A stretch of 64,000 nucleotides of DNA, from contig JAOBSW010001149.1 of NCBI GenBank assembly GCA_026214975.1, forward strand, positions 27,987 to 91,986, given 5' to 3'. Numbering within the stretch: the first letter of the stretch is position 1; each line of letters begins with the position of its first letter. Positions 10,293 to 20,218 of the stretch are shown piece by piece. The notes under the pieces were generated by a model. The model saw only the letters and a program-made list of their open reading frames with translations, was not told the DNA's origin and made no database searches. The DNA is from Gentiana macrophylla. Its lineage: Eukaryota > Streptophyta > Magnoliopsida > Gentianales > Gentianaceae. Position numbers and translations under genes: made by a program.

Positions 10293-11473
10293 TGTTGGGA
10301 TAGGTGTATCGTGTGTGGAGTGATTTACGGAACATATGCGTAATTTACGGATTAAATTACGGAAAATAAATCTAGGAAATAAATCATGCAGATAGAATAA
10401 CTCATATTATATAGCAGATCTAACACAACCAATCTTACCGTACAGATCTAACTCAAACAACGAACGATAAAATTATGATGTAGAAAATAAAGGACTAAAG
10501 ATCAAACCGAGGCGAGTAGTTACTCTTTCCTTAAGACAAATTGCTCCGGTATGGTGCCCACGGTAGCAGCAACTATCTCCCAAGATACAACAGCTTTATG
10601 TCTCGGATTTAGAGGCACTTCAAAAATCCGAGCTCCGGCGAACTTACATAGTGCTCCGACTTCTCTTCGACTCAATATCTAGATCTATATGACTGACTCT
10701 TTGTGGTGGAAAGACACAAGAGAAAATTCGATGAATAAGCTTTCATCCATGGGGTTCTTTATATAGTGGAGAGGAGGAGCCAATGCTTGAATCTGATTGG
10801 TCGAAACACATCATCAAACTTTTCCCCTTGGAAAAGTAATGGCCGACTTTTCCCTCAAGAAAGGAAAAGCCATTGGCGCGTGTAAAGCACCTTGGCCGAC
10901 TTCACCCTTGCTTCCGATTGGTCGGATGATGTGTCCTCTGAATTCTAATTGGTCGAATGACTCAACGAATTCTGATTGGTCGAATGACACAATCACATTC
11001 CAAAATTAATTTTATGGTTAATTTCATAAAGAAATTTGTCCAAAAAATTAAGAGTAACAACCGAACCGAGCTCGAGCACGAGCCGAGCCGGACGGCGGCG
11101 GCGGCCCGCGCGCGCATGTGGAATAATCTAAGTCCTCCCTCCTGCACAAAAGTGTCTTGCCCCTTGGGGCACATCTATAAGAGCACACACTCGCCCTTAT
11201 ATATGGAGCTCAAGTCTCCCATCTTTCCAATGTGGGATATTGAGTTGAGGTACTTCCTTCAACTCTTATCTCCAGCACATTTTCAACCAACTTTAGGCAT
11301 TAATTTCTCATTCCCCCGACATCCGAATCGAGTGATTCAAAAGCCCATCATTAACTACTCCGTATGGAGTATTTAATGATATCATTAACTCTCGATGACA
11401 TACATCGGAGCCTATCCGTAAATCATGCTAAAGTTGACTATTCAACCCTTCAAAAAATGCTTTTTCTACAACA
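10293..11473. mobile_element. Solo LTR with target-site duplication
   Basis: 1,181 bp beginning TGTTGGGATAGG and ending TTCTACAACA, giving terminal inverted repeat TGTTG/CAACA. It is flanked by the direct repeat CTATT (10288-10292 and 11474-11478). A TTTATATAG box lies near 10750 and a GC-rich stretch (repeated GAGC/CGGCGG) at about 11065-11115. There are no gag or pol sequences, so this is the product of LTR-LTR recombination. ORFs inside it are not considered genes. It lies about 260 bp upstream of the gene A start. Confidence 0.88.
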
Positions 11474-11478
11474 CTATT

Positions 11479-11946
11479 TCCTGCATAACCATGCTTCATT
11501 CGTAACATCATGCCTCGTAGGATTGAAATACAGACCTGAAGCATCGGCATAGTGCTAAAAAAGTTTTAGGTAATGAAAATAATAAAATAATAAATCTTAC
11601 TGTCTTTCTTAGGGCTATCTATATATTATTAACATACTGACATGGACATCTTTTTCTTGATCTTTCAGAAAATCCTTGGTTACAAAATGCCAAACAAGTT
11701 TCAGCCATGAACAAGTTGAAAAAACGAGCTTTGAGGGCAACTCTTTGGTATGAACACGATTAACTTGAATCTGAAATTGTTATGTGTCAGTTTGGGTCTC
11801 AGTTTGTTCTCTCTAGAATGAAACTAAGTTTTGTTTCAAGGTCTTGAATCGTGATCAATAACCTATTAGAAATTTTGTATGCTAGCTGAATCTTATAGTC
11901 TTTGTTTGGTCCTAGGGCGGTTTGGATTGCTTGTTTAAATTTTGTA
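11479..11946. other. Non-coding stretch
   Basis: AT-rich with no recognisable gene or transposon end. Confidence 0.4.

Positions 11947-11989
<43 letters not shown>
11947..11989. repeat. (ATT)n microsatellite
   Basis: About fourteen perfect TTA/ATT trinucleotide units. Confidence 0.95.
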
Positions 11990-11990
<1 letters not shown>

Positions 11991-12372
11991 AATATGACTT
12001 CTAGTGACAAAGCCTTTGTCAATATTAACCATTAATGTAAAAATGTGTTTATACCCTTTGGTGACAACAACACTGAATTAGTGATAAAATGTTCATTATT
12101 TTGTGACAAAAATTTTGTCGCATGAAAAACCTTCTGGTGAGGAAGCCGGAGGTTTGTCATTAAAAGCCTTGTTTACAAAAATACGAGATTCGTCGCGACT
12201 GAACTATTTTAATGACTAGTGATCTGATCGTCACAATAGGCACCTTTAGCGTCGCTGCTTACACAAAATACGACGTGACAAAATTTTTTTGTCACGAAAA
12301 CTTTTACTGATGGAAATAAGCACTTTTAGCGACGAATATTTTTGTCACGAAAAGACCCTTTTTTTTGTAGTG
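11990..12372. mobile_element. Non-autonomous CACTA-like fragment
   Basis: The right end reads CACTACAAAAAAAAGGG on the minus strand (ending 12372). Behind it are subterminal repeats in both orientations built on TTTTCGTGACAAAAA and CGTCGCTAAAAGTGC, seen at about 12010, 12110, 12180, 12240, 12280 and 12320-12355. This is the organisation of CACTA subterminal regions. The left terminus is not seen and there is no transposase. Confidence 0.55.
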
Positions 12373-12715
12373 AATCTAAAATATGGCGCTGAAAAAGAAG
12401 AAACTATTTTAGACATTATGTGACATGCTCATCAGTGTTTTATTTTGACGAGGTGATATATGATTCTTCAGAAATTACAATGTAAATGTAGCAACATGTC
12501 CCAAAATGTGTTGATGCCAATTTTGTTTAAGCTTTTTTTTTTGTAAATTTTTAATATTATATAAAGAATTAGTAGCATTGTTGACATTAAAATTAAGAAT
12601 GATTATAGTATATATATTGTAAATTTAATTCATTTCATTTTGTTTGATAAATTATGTCATTTAATGTTTTGTTTTAAATTAAAGTATACCCCGTGCATTG
12701 GGCGGGTTTTAACTA

Positions 12716-12716
<1 letters not shown>
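12373..12716 (+). mobile_element. Probable Helitron-like tail
   Basis: AT-rich sequence ending in CCCGTGCATTGGGCGGG (about 12690-12706), then TTTTAA and CTAG (12713-12716) before T. This is a decayed form of the CCCGTGCA..TGCACGGG hairpin plus CTAG end common in plant Helitrons. The left end was not found. The stem is partly broken (CCCG/CGGG remain). Confidence 0.45.

Positions 12717-12802
<86 letters not shown>
12717..12802. repeat. (TA)n microsatellite
   Basis: About 43 TA units immediately after the Helitron-type CTAG end, possibly expanded from the TA-rich target. ORFs called through it encode only Tyr-Ile repeats and are artefacts. Confidence 0.95.
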
Positions 12803-12805
<3 letters not shown>

Positions 12806-12935
12806 AGTAATATTTTTTGTTTTCTTGTAGCGAATACAAATTAAACATAAGACCATATAGACCAAAAGTAAAAGAAAAGTTTTTGAAAAAGAAATATGGG
12901 TGAGGAAGTAAAATGACAAGATAAGATCTGAGAAT

Positions 12936-13050
12936 GGTTGAGAAAGACAAAATGTAGTAACACATGTACAAAAATATAGTAACACATGTAGTGATTGTCC
13001 TTCTCTACCATTTTAGATAAAAAATGTCATTCACAACTTTTAACCTTAAC
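12936..13050. repeat. Diverged relative of the 1942-2133 foldback
   Basis: It shares GGTTGAGAAGGACAAAA-like, TAGTAACACATGTA, TGTCCTTCTC and ACCATTTTAGAT..AAA blocks in the same order as the right half of the foldback, and also the flanking TCATYCACAACYTTTAAC. Its arms are no longer strongly self-complementary. This second copy shows that the foldback is a mobile family. Confidence 0.6.
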
Positions 13051-13116
13051 ATTAAGCCACGGTTTCGTTTTTCCCATGCTTATGGTATGGTGTCAATTTT
13101 AGGGAAGTTCTTGTGT

Positions 13117-13142
13117 GGTGTCTCCACATATGCGGAGACACC
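13117..13142. repeat. Perfect 9-bp stem hairpin
   Basis: GGTGTCTCC (13117-13125) and GGAGACACC (13134-13142) with loop ACATATGC. A second inverted pair (GTGTGGTG.. and ..ACCACAC) overlaps it. The function is unknown and the region is otherwise non-coding. Confidence 0.6.
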
Positions 13143-13488
13143 GTGTGGCACCGCATATACCACACAAATTCGTTATGTATTTAAACTGTGTGCTTCTGAT
13201 CATTTCATCCGTCACTTCACTTCAAATTCCCTCACCATACAAGAATTTCCCTCAATTTTATGCACCAAAAGTTGCACGTAATTTTAAAGTACTTATAATG
13301 GCACAACAAAATAGCCACAACAAAATCCACAACACACTTTTTGACCAATGATTATAATGTGAGACCTATTGATTCAAATGGGTCCTAAAAAATCAATGTG
13401 GAAAAAGTTGTTGTGACACTTTATTATGCACATTTGTGATGGAATAATCATTTCTCGTAATTTTATGCGGGGAAAATTAAGAAAAATA

Positions 13489-13755
13489 CCACATCCGTCC
13501 CAAAATATAACTTATTTTAGGAGTTTGCGCACAGATTAGAAGAGTGGTTGAATGTCTTAAATTTAAAGGTTAAAAGTTTAATATCCCTTGACTATCATTA
13601 ATGCAATAGTTGTTAAATAATAGAAAGTGACTGAATTGATAATTTATTTAGGATAAGATAGATAAATGAGCAATAAATGATGCATTGATAATGCAGAATG
13701 ATTTATACTACATGACAAATCAAAAGTTGTAGAATAACTCATGAAACGGAGGTAG
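13489..13755. mobile_element. Stowaway-like MITE
   Basis: 267 bp. The ends carry ATCCGTCCCAAAATA on the left and, in reverse complement, CTACCTCCGTTTC on the right, the CTCCCTCCGTCCC terminus of Stowaway (Tc1/Mariner) MITEs. It is flanked by TA (13487-13488 and 13756-13757). There is no ORF of coding character. Confidence 0.75.
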
Positions 13756-14489
13756 TATAATTCATGTTTTTTTTTTTTTATTTTTTTTTTATAGCACAGA
13801 ATGCTAAACCGCAAAAAGAAAAGCAAAAAACTAATTTATTGCGGCTAAAAGTATGACATAATAATTTTCTAGTTGCACCGCCTGGCACTCGAGGCACATG
13901 CCTGTAATTATTACTCAAGTTATGTTGTGTTTCTTGATGCTATACTGTAGTACTGGAGTCAATATAAGATGAACTATCAGATCGATCGTGGCGTTTTATG
14001 ATCCGTTGTGTCCGTTTCATGTATGTTGAAAAACATGTTTTAAGAGTTTCAAATAATGTACACCATATAGGTGTGATATTATCACTTGCCTCTTTCAATG
14101 AAAATTTGCTATGAGCATTTGTCTTTTTTATAATGCATTCAGATACATTTTTTTATAACGACAATAACCAGTTTATTTTACTATGAAGCCAGGAAGCATA
14201 TCTGTACAAAATATACCTACAACAAAATCAAATCAACCAACTATAATAAAGTAATTCCTATGAATAAATTAAAAAAAAAAGTATATCTCTTATACATCGA
14301 AACTTTTCTTTAACAGATCGATCCATATATCATGAATTACAGTTTGTTTTCTAGTTACTGTCTAATTTATTTTGAAAACAAAAAAAAAGCTCATTCATAA
14401 GCAAATTAACATAAAGGGTGAGGGAAATTCTATCAATTTGTGGAGTAACCTGACGTGCCATTATCATGATCACATGTAGAGTTTGATTA
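13756..14489. other. Non-coding 3' flank of gene B
   Basis: Contains a poly-T run near 13768-13790. From about 14280 it is similar to the 3' flank of gene A. No other gene is visible. Confidence 0.5.
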
Positions 14490-14752
14490 TCAACGAGTAT
14501 CATCGTCATCATCATTATCATCATCAGTGGAAAGCATGCCGCAGTAGTCGTATGGAGGTTCAAGATCAATGACACAGAAACATGGATTAGGATTAGTTTC
14601 AAAGGCTTTAGAGCAGTCATCAAAAATCTTATAATGGCAATCAACAGTAGGGTCATGGCATCTAGGAAATGATGGCTCCAACAATTTACGAATTAGTTTT
14701 CTCCCTCCCGTAGGATTAGATACCAGCACTGCTTCCTTGCTTGGATTATTAC
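14490..14752 (-). CDS. Gene B exon 2: small secreted Cys-rich protein, unknown family
   Basis: The exon follows a TTTTGTTGTAG acceptor. With exon 1 (14873-15044) it encodes a 144-residue protein. After the leader and a charged linker comes NPSKEAVLVSNPTGGRKL and then six cysteines spaced C-x6-C-x7-C-x10-C-x-C-x10-C, followed by a run of Asp (STDDDNDDDDD) at the C-terminus. Conservation with gene A is strongest in NPSKEAV, DPTV.CHY..FDDC, CFCV and YPYDYCGML-like segments. The family was not recognised. The cysteine framework plus signal peptide fit an apoplastic peptide. The acidic tail could bind cations, but that is speculation. Confidence 0.75.
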
Positions 14753-14872
14753 CTACAACAAAACCCGGAAAAAAAAATTTAATAATGTGTTATTCATATC
14801 ATAATCAAAGAAGATAAGACATGGCGTAAACTTTATATATGTAAAAAGGAAAAAGGAAACACAAGAAATTAC
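14753..14872 (-). other. Gene B intron
   Basis: 120 bp, GTAATTTC...TTGTTGTAG, phase 1, at the same position as the 6.3-kb gene A intron. It represents the likely ancestral state. Confidence 0.75.
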
Positions 14873-15044
14873 CATGTGATTCTCCAACATTGACATCTTT
14901 TCCAGCATTAATCCAACGATTGTTATCAGCATCAAGCTTCCGTTCATTTTCATTTTTGACTACACCTTCTTCAGAAATGGCATGAGACCGAGAGGCAAAT
15001 GCAATAACGAATGCGATAATAATTATGAAAACTTTGTCTGCCAT
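14873..15044 (-). CDS. Gene B exon 1: signal peptide and pro-region
   Basis: The ATG at 15042-15044 (MADKVFIIIIAFVIAFA) is preferred. It gives a compact signal peptide with a probable cleavage site after SRSHA; an upstream in-frame ATG at 15056 would add MQDL. The mature start ISEEGVVKNENE is followed by RKLDADNNRWINAGKDVNV, nearly identical in gene A. The donor is CATG/GTAATTTC. A TATA box lies about 80 bp upstream (15123-15132). Confidence 0.75.
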
Positions 15045-15122
15045 TAAATCTTGCACTACGCTTACTAGCTATATGAAAGATTTATGGGAGACCTGATTAC
15101 GTTTTATTATTTCCCTAATCTC

Positions 15123-15132
15123 ATTTTATATA
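15123..15132 (-). promoter_or_regulatory. Gene B TATA box
   Basis: TATATAAAAT on the minus strand, about 80 bp before the exon 1 ATG, a normal distance for a plant core promoter with a short 5' leader. Confidence 0.6.
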
Positions 15133-15163
15133 CAAATTAATTATTCCTAGGATTGATAATGTC

Positions 15164-15215
15164 AATCAGCCGGCAAACAATGCCTTGATAATCAGCCGGC
15201 AAACAATGCTTAGAT
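15164..15215. repeat. 26-bp tandem duplication in the gene B promoter
   Basis: Two direct copies, period 26, starting at 15164 and 15190, sharing AATCAGCCGGCAAACAATGC. Each contains the palindrome GCCGGC. They lie just upstream of the TATA box, so duplicated regulatory sites are possible (inference). Confidence 0.7.
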
Positions 15216-15779
15216 AGAGTTTAGTTTAAATGAAAGATTGATGATTGTTATTAAATTTATCTTAATGATTTGATAAGAATATTATCTTTGTTTTATTTTA
15301 GTTTGAATCGTCATATTATCTCCACTATAAAGGAGGAAGCAGTGTAACATTTTATTTATTGAATAGAAAACACAGTTCAGAGTCTATTATGTTTCTACAC
15401 TTTTGAAAACGATTAAAGAATTCGAAAATTTGCAAAAAAAATTCCATGGATGAACTTTTAGTCTCATGAAACAAAAAGCGGGAAAACGAAGGAAGTAGAA
15501 ATTAAACTTTGCATTTGAACTTGCAGATATGAAATTGAACTAACTCCTAACAATCCTAATTGTTGTTTATACAGAGCAGAAGACCCCAATTCAGTTGCAA
15601 CAACTTTAACCATTTCTTCCTTGTGCGTTCAACGAAATGCCTGAATGAAGTAGCCAAAAACCTCTTCTCACTTAATATGGTTCAACACCCCCTCAAGCTT
15701 AAATATGGTTAATGAAACCATGTTTAAAGCTTGCCAAAACCTCTTCTCACTTGTGCTCCAAGGACTCTGGGGGTTGCTG

Positions 15780-16208
15780 CTGAATTGCATATAATCCTTC
15801 AAAGGATAGGCCTGTAATAACCTGATGAATGTAGCCTTGTCAACTATTTTTGTTAGGATGTCTGAAGGCTAATCTTTAGTGATAATAAGAAGTGGATTAG
15901 GAACTTTGGCAAGGTATTTTTCTCTTACAAAGTGGCAGTCAATCCCTATATGTTTTGTCCTTTCGTGGAAATTAAGATTCTCAACAATGTCAAGAGCACT
16001 TTGACTGGGACAATGCAAATGAACAATGCTCTTTCCCATTACTGATGCTGACTACTTGTCCAGCAGCCTGACTGTCTGCCTCTGCTACCTTATTTCTCAG
16101 CTCCCTAGCATGCAAGGCAGACCTCACATCCACCAAAGTCATTGTATTCTTTCCAATTATGAAGGACTGCACAAAATTCTCATAAGAAGCTGGTAGTAAA
16201 ACCAACAA
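15780..16208 (-). pseudogene. Copia-2 gag fused to RNase H tail by deletion
   Basis: Gag (16208 to about 16030) reads VLLPASYENFVQSFIIGKN and DVRSALHARELR, the usual UBN2 gag C-terminal block. It changes at about 16000-16020 into SQSALDIVENLNFHERTKHI and then IDCHFVREK (RNase H C-terminus), which in an intact element lies more than 3 kb further on. A stop follows in the ..ITKD*PSDILTK block. This is a clean example of internal deletion. Confidence 0.75.
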
Positions 16209-16670
16209 AATCAGAGCTGCATCTTCATCCTCAATCCTTACATCAATATACCAGAGATCAGATAATATTGTGTTCAGCTGATCAACTTGATCCCTCAGCT
16301 GAGCCCCTCGGGCATTCGTAGGCTAAACAGCCTCTGCTTCAGCAGCAACTTGTTAGTTAATGAATTAGGCATATACAAGCTTTCAAACATTAACCATATT
16401 TCGCAGCAGTGTCTTCCTCAGCAACTTTTGTGATAACATCATCAGACAAGGACAACATGGTGGTTGAATGTGCTTTCTCCTCCAGCCTGGCCTAATCTAT
16501 AGAACTGGCATCCCCTTTTATAGATAAATGAGTCCTTGTTGCTTCAACAAGGTCCGCATCTTGATTTGCCACATTCTAAAACTGTTCCCTCTATAATTTG
16601 TCAATCTTAACGTTTATTGCCGACATACTTCTTGCTGAAGTACAGACCTTTTGATCGCAAAATCCTAGCA

Positions 16671-16691
16671 CCGGTCACCGGTCACCGGTCT
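16671..16691. repeat. (ACCGGTC)3 micro-repeat in the Copia-2 leader
   Basis: Three perfect 7-bp units between the PBS and gag. The function is unknown. Confidence 0.8.
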
Positions 16692-16751
16692 TGGTGATGA
16701 TCAACTCCGTTCAACCTGCAATTCCTCTGAACTTTCGCTCTGATACCAGTT

Positions 16752-17159
16752 TGTTAAAATATGATGAGGAACTCGTTGCAGAACAAAGAACAAACACTGA
16801 AGAAAATCAAACGTAAAAGATTAATGGCATAGACAAAAATGGCAGAAACAAGAAGAACACAGTGATTTAACGTGGTTTCCGGCATTCAGCCAACTACTCC
16901 ATCGACATAAACGGAGAACTTTTACGATGCACAGAAGTATACGAGTTTTTTCACGACGACACACATTACATTGACTACAACATTGTGTATTTATAGCCTT
17001 GAAAACCTAACCCTAACCACCATTAAGTATTTAGACGTAGACCCCACTCCAGCTGACCCCACCATAGCCGTCATTTTATCTCCAATGTAAAGGAGGAAGC
17101 AGTGTAACATTTTATTCATTCAATAGAAAACACGGTTTAGAGTCTTTTACGTTTCTACA
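16752..17159 (-). repeat. Copia-2 5' LTR
   Basis: On the element strand it starts TGTAGAAACG, has TATAAATA at 16988-16995 and ends TTTTAACA, three bases before the PBS. Only its first 91 bp are preserved in the 3' copy. Confidence 0.65.
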
Positions 17160-17667
17160 CGCATTCAGATTTTTCCATCTAGCAACCAAACTAGATAACA
17201 AACAAATGTCGTCATCCCTAATCTGATTTTAAATAAATCGAGGAGAAAAGAAGAACATTTTATTAAGAAATGTCCACTAAGCAAGCGAAAAGAATTCTAG
17301 GGGGCAGGGAACCCTATACAATTATATTCTCCAAATTAAAGTTGACAATTTCGCGAAAAAATGGGTTGGGGAATTTCCAACGCGCTTTATAATGGACCAA
17401 CTAATATCATCGAAAACAAAAGCTAAATTATTAATATCTTCGACAAGACAGCCATAGAAAGAAATATCATCTGCTAAATTCTGGATCTCTTGACTGGCTA
17501 GGAGAGAGTCACTAATAGTTTCGTTGAGCCATTCTTCTGGTCCAATTTTAGAGATCTTTCATTAATTATTGTCGGGTTTCACGTATATTTTTTTGCCTGA
17601 GTTAAACATTATATTTTTTGATTGTGAAAATTAACAGCGGCTACGAAATTGTAAAATGAGTGTATAA
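17160..17667. other. Non-coding stretch
   Basis: No ORF, TIR or LTR signature recognised. Confidence 0.4.
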
Positions 17668-18600
17668 GGGCATTCACAGTAGAGTCTTTATAAGGTAATC
17701 TATCCCTAAAATGAGGATAAAATATAACAACACCACTCAAATATCTTCTACAACGGAGTCTATCCCTAATTATTTTTAGTGATATAAACAATGCATACAG
17801 ATATTTGATGTTGCACTATTCATGTCCCTAAATGTTACAACGGATTGCAAGAACAAGAACATTAAGTAAAGATTAAATCACACAGAAACAAGAACACATA
17901 GATTTAACGTAGTTTTCGACGTTGTGTCGGCTATTCCAAAGGGAGAAAATGAGGAACTATATGATCACCAGATGTTTTGCAGATTCAACAATCAACTATA
18001 TACCAATGGGTTAGTCTATATAGTACCCGTACTAAAACCTAGCCGATTAAACAGCTTCAGACGTGATCTCTCCAGATAAGACTTAACTCCAGACGAGAAC
18101 CTCACTTTAGACGTGAACCTCCCAGATTCAGATGAGATCCTTTGCCATTTTCAGATCCAGGCAAGAAGATTGACAAGCTAACGTGATCACTAGCTTCAGA
18201 CGTGATCACCAGCATCAGACGTGATCACCAGACCTTAGCTGAAAACATCTCAGCTGAGTCTTCCAGATTCAGATTCAGTTTTTCTCCACACATATTCAAA
18301 TTATCAAATTCAAATGCATGGTAACACGACACTTTTACAATAAATTAACATATTTTATTATAAATAATTATAAAGATAATTATGGTGATGATGGTGGAGT
18401 GCAAAATAAATATTTAATGTGTATGGATAGAGTTGTAATTATAGTAAAATATGTATATCAATAGAGTATTTGAAATGTTAAAGGGATAGAGAAAAAGTTG
18501 TTGTTGAAGGATATGTTTTATTAATGTAATTGTAAAATAGAAATATGTATTATTTATAATATTTTAGGGATAAATGTTAAAGTCTCAGCTACAAATGCCC
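17668..18600. mobile_element. Non-autonomous TIR element split by an LTR
   Basis: The left end GGGCATTCACAGTAGAG and the right end, in reverse complement GGGCATTTGTAGCTGAG, form degenerate TIRs. Homology continues inward to TATCCCTAAAAT on both sides. No transposase is seen. The flanks (TAA left, ATA right) do not give a clear TSD, so the superfamily (PIF/Harbinger or hAT) is undecided. The centre is displaced by an LTR-like segment (17833-18326). Confidence 0.5.
17833..18326 (-). mobile_element. Copia-type solo-LTR-like insertion
   Basis: TGTTACAACGG...ATGGTAACA (TGTTA/TAACA ends). The first 120 bp are similar to the 3' part of the Copia-2 LTR (shared ACAGAAACAAGAACACA, TTTAACGT blocks). 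It contains a partial tandem repeat of CAGACGTGATCACCAG at about 18190-18230. No convincing TSD. Confidence 0.45.
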
Positions 18601-18810
18601 ATATTAAATCGAGGATAGACTGGACGATCCCATGTTTTCTCTTCTCCTTCCTTTCTTGACGGCCATGGCTGGCATGCGTTGGACAAGGAAGGAATTTTCT
18701 TTCCTCTTTCAGATTGTGCAGAAACTTGAATCTCAATTATAGAAAATGTAATGTTTGTTTTAGTTCTCGCTGCGATTTTCGTCTATGGTATTAGAAAATA
18801 TAACATGTGG

Positions 18811-18990
18811 TGTCGGAGTATTGATGGCACTCCAAGCCTTGCACCACAATAAAGTGCCGTATATACTAGGGCATCTTTTTGTGATTATTTTCCAGTTATA
18901 TACTTATTGTAATAGCTATATAATTACACATTGTACTCTTGATTATTTATGAAACACACAACATATTTTACTCTTGATTATTCAAGAAAT
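18811..18990 (+). repeat. Copia-P 5' LTR
   Basis: Starts TGTCGGAGTATTGATGG and shares GGCACTCCAAGCC.TGCACCAC and AAAGTGCCGTATA.ACTAGGGC with 49148-49300. It contains two copies of TTTACTCTTGATTATT. The exact 3' boundary and PBS are eroded. Confidence 0.65.
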
Positions 18991-20110
18991 AGCCATTACG
19001 CTCCTCTCTCATATTTTACACTCATTATTTCCCCACTTACGTCGACCACCTTCTCCGCTGTTACTACTTCCACGACGGCCTATCCTACATTCTCCCCTTC
19101 TTCTACCTTTCATTTCACAAAGCTCACATGCCAAAACTCCCCCCTATGGCCTACTCAAATTCAACCATACTTACGTGGGCAAGGTGTTCTCGGTTACGTT
19201 GATGGCTCAATCCCGCCTCCTCCTTCAACCTTCACTACCGATGGTGTGTCCAAAACAAATCCGGCGTATCTCCATTGGACCAAACAATATTGCTTGATCC
19301 TGAGCACTATTACTTCATCTCTCTCGGATGACGTCCTCTCTCAAGTCTATACCGCTTCTACCTCGGCTAGAATTTGGAAGGCATTAACACGTCTTTTTCC
19401 GGGAAATCCCGTGTTCAACTGGTTCATCTCTGCACAAAGCTTGCATCCGCAAAGAAGGGATCCATGTTGGCCAAAGAATACTTCATGACTAATCATTGAT
19501 GAACTTAATTTGGCCAGCCACCCGATGAATTTCGTTGACATCACAGCTTATGGTCTTGCTGGACTACGATCGGATTACGATTCTCTTGTTAATTACCTTG
19601 CTGTCAACAAGGGTGGACATTACACTTGATGAGGTTTAATCCCTCCTCCTCGCCACCGAAGCTCAAATTCAGCACAACATGCCTCCGCCGGTTGTTGCCC
19701 CCTTGCCCACTTCTCCAGCTTCTACTCCCTTGGCCAACTTCAAAGCCTCTAATGCTCCGGCTAACTGAAATCTTGGCTGTGGTTCGTCGGGATAGCAGTC
19801 TAACCAAGGATGGGGGCATGGTCCTTCTCAAGAACGAGGATGTGGATGTGGCCAATCCTCTTCAAGTACGTCTCTTCAATGTCAATTACGTGATCGATTC
19901 TGTCACATGGTTCATGATTGATGGTACACGTTCAAATCGATGTTCAACCCACCCCGCCCAAACCGTCCACCTCAGGCCAACCTTGCAATTCAATCTGCAT
20001 CTTCTGACTGGATTCCTGACACTGGTGCAACTCATCATACTACAAATAATGCATGCAATTTGAACCTCTCTATTGATTCTTATGATGGACCCAAAAACTC
20101 TACATTGGTG
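18949..20110 (+). pseudogene. Copia-P gag and protease
   Basis: Gag carries PLWPTQIQPYLRGQGVLGY, VDGSIPPPP and NPAYLHWTKQYCLILSTI, the UBN2_3/retrotran_gag_3 pattern. A frameshift near 19480 is followed by SDYDSLVNYLAVNKGG. The zinc knuckle is degraded: CQLRDRFCHMVHD-stop where CX2CX4HX4C is expected, so the second and third cysteines are lost. Protease follows as SDWIPDTGATHHTTN (DTGA active site) near 20010-20060. Confidence 0.75.
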
Positions 20111-20218
20111 ATGGTACATGTTTGCCTATTACCCATTTGGTTCCTCTCTCTTATCTACTCCGACTCAATCTTATGTGTTTAACTAGTTGTTGTTGCCACA
20201 TCTCTTTACACAAATCTT

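Larger units (their letters stand above)
15309..17159 (-). mobile_element. Copia-2: internally deleted Copia element
   Basis: Minus-strand order: 5' LTR 16752-17159, PBS TGGTATCAGAGC (16737-16748), gag remnant, then a direct junction to the end of RNase H, and a 91-bp stub of the 3' LTR (15309-15399) matching the start of the 5' LTR. Protease, integrase and RT are missing. No target duplication can be tested because the distal part of the 3' LTR is lost. Confidence 0.7.

Noticed and set aside
10797..11376. Several ORFs and a GC-rich block resembling a CpG-island promoter
   Set aside because: All lie inside the solo LTR defined by TG..CA ends and TSD CTATT; no family resemblance.
12657..12985. 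ORFs of 90-104 codons on the minus strand
   Set aside because: They read through the (TA)n repeat as Tyr-Ile runs; pure microsatellite artefacts.
13024..13351. Two overlapping plus ORFs of 78-85 codons
   Set aside because: No start context, homology or paralogue; they overlap the diverged foldback copy and a hairpin.
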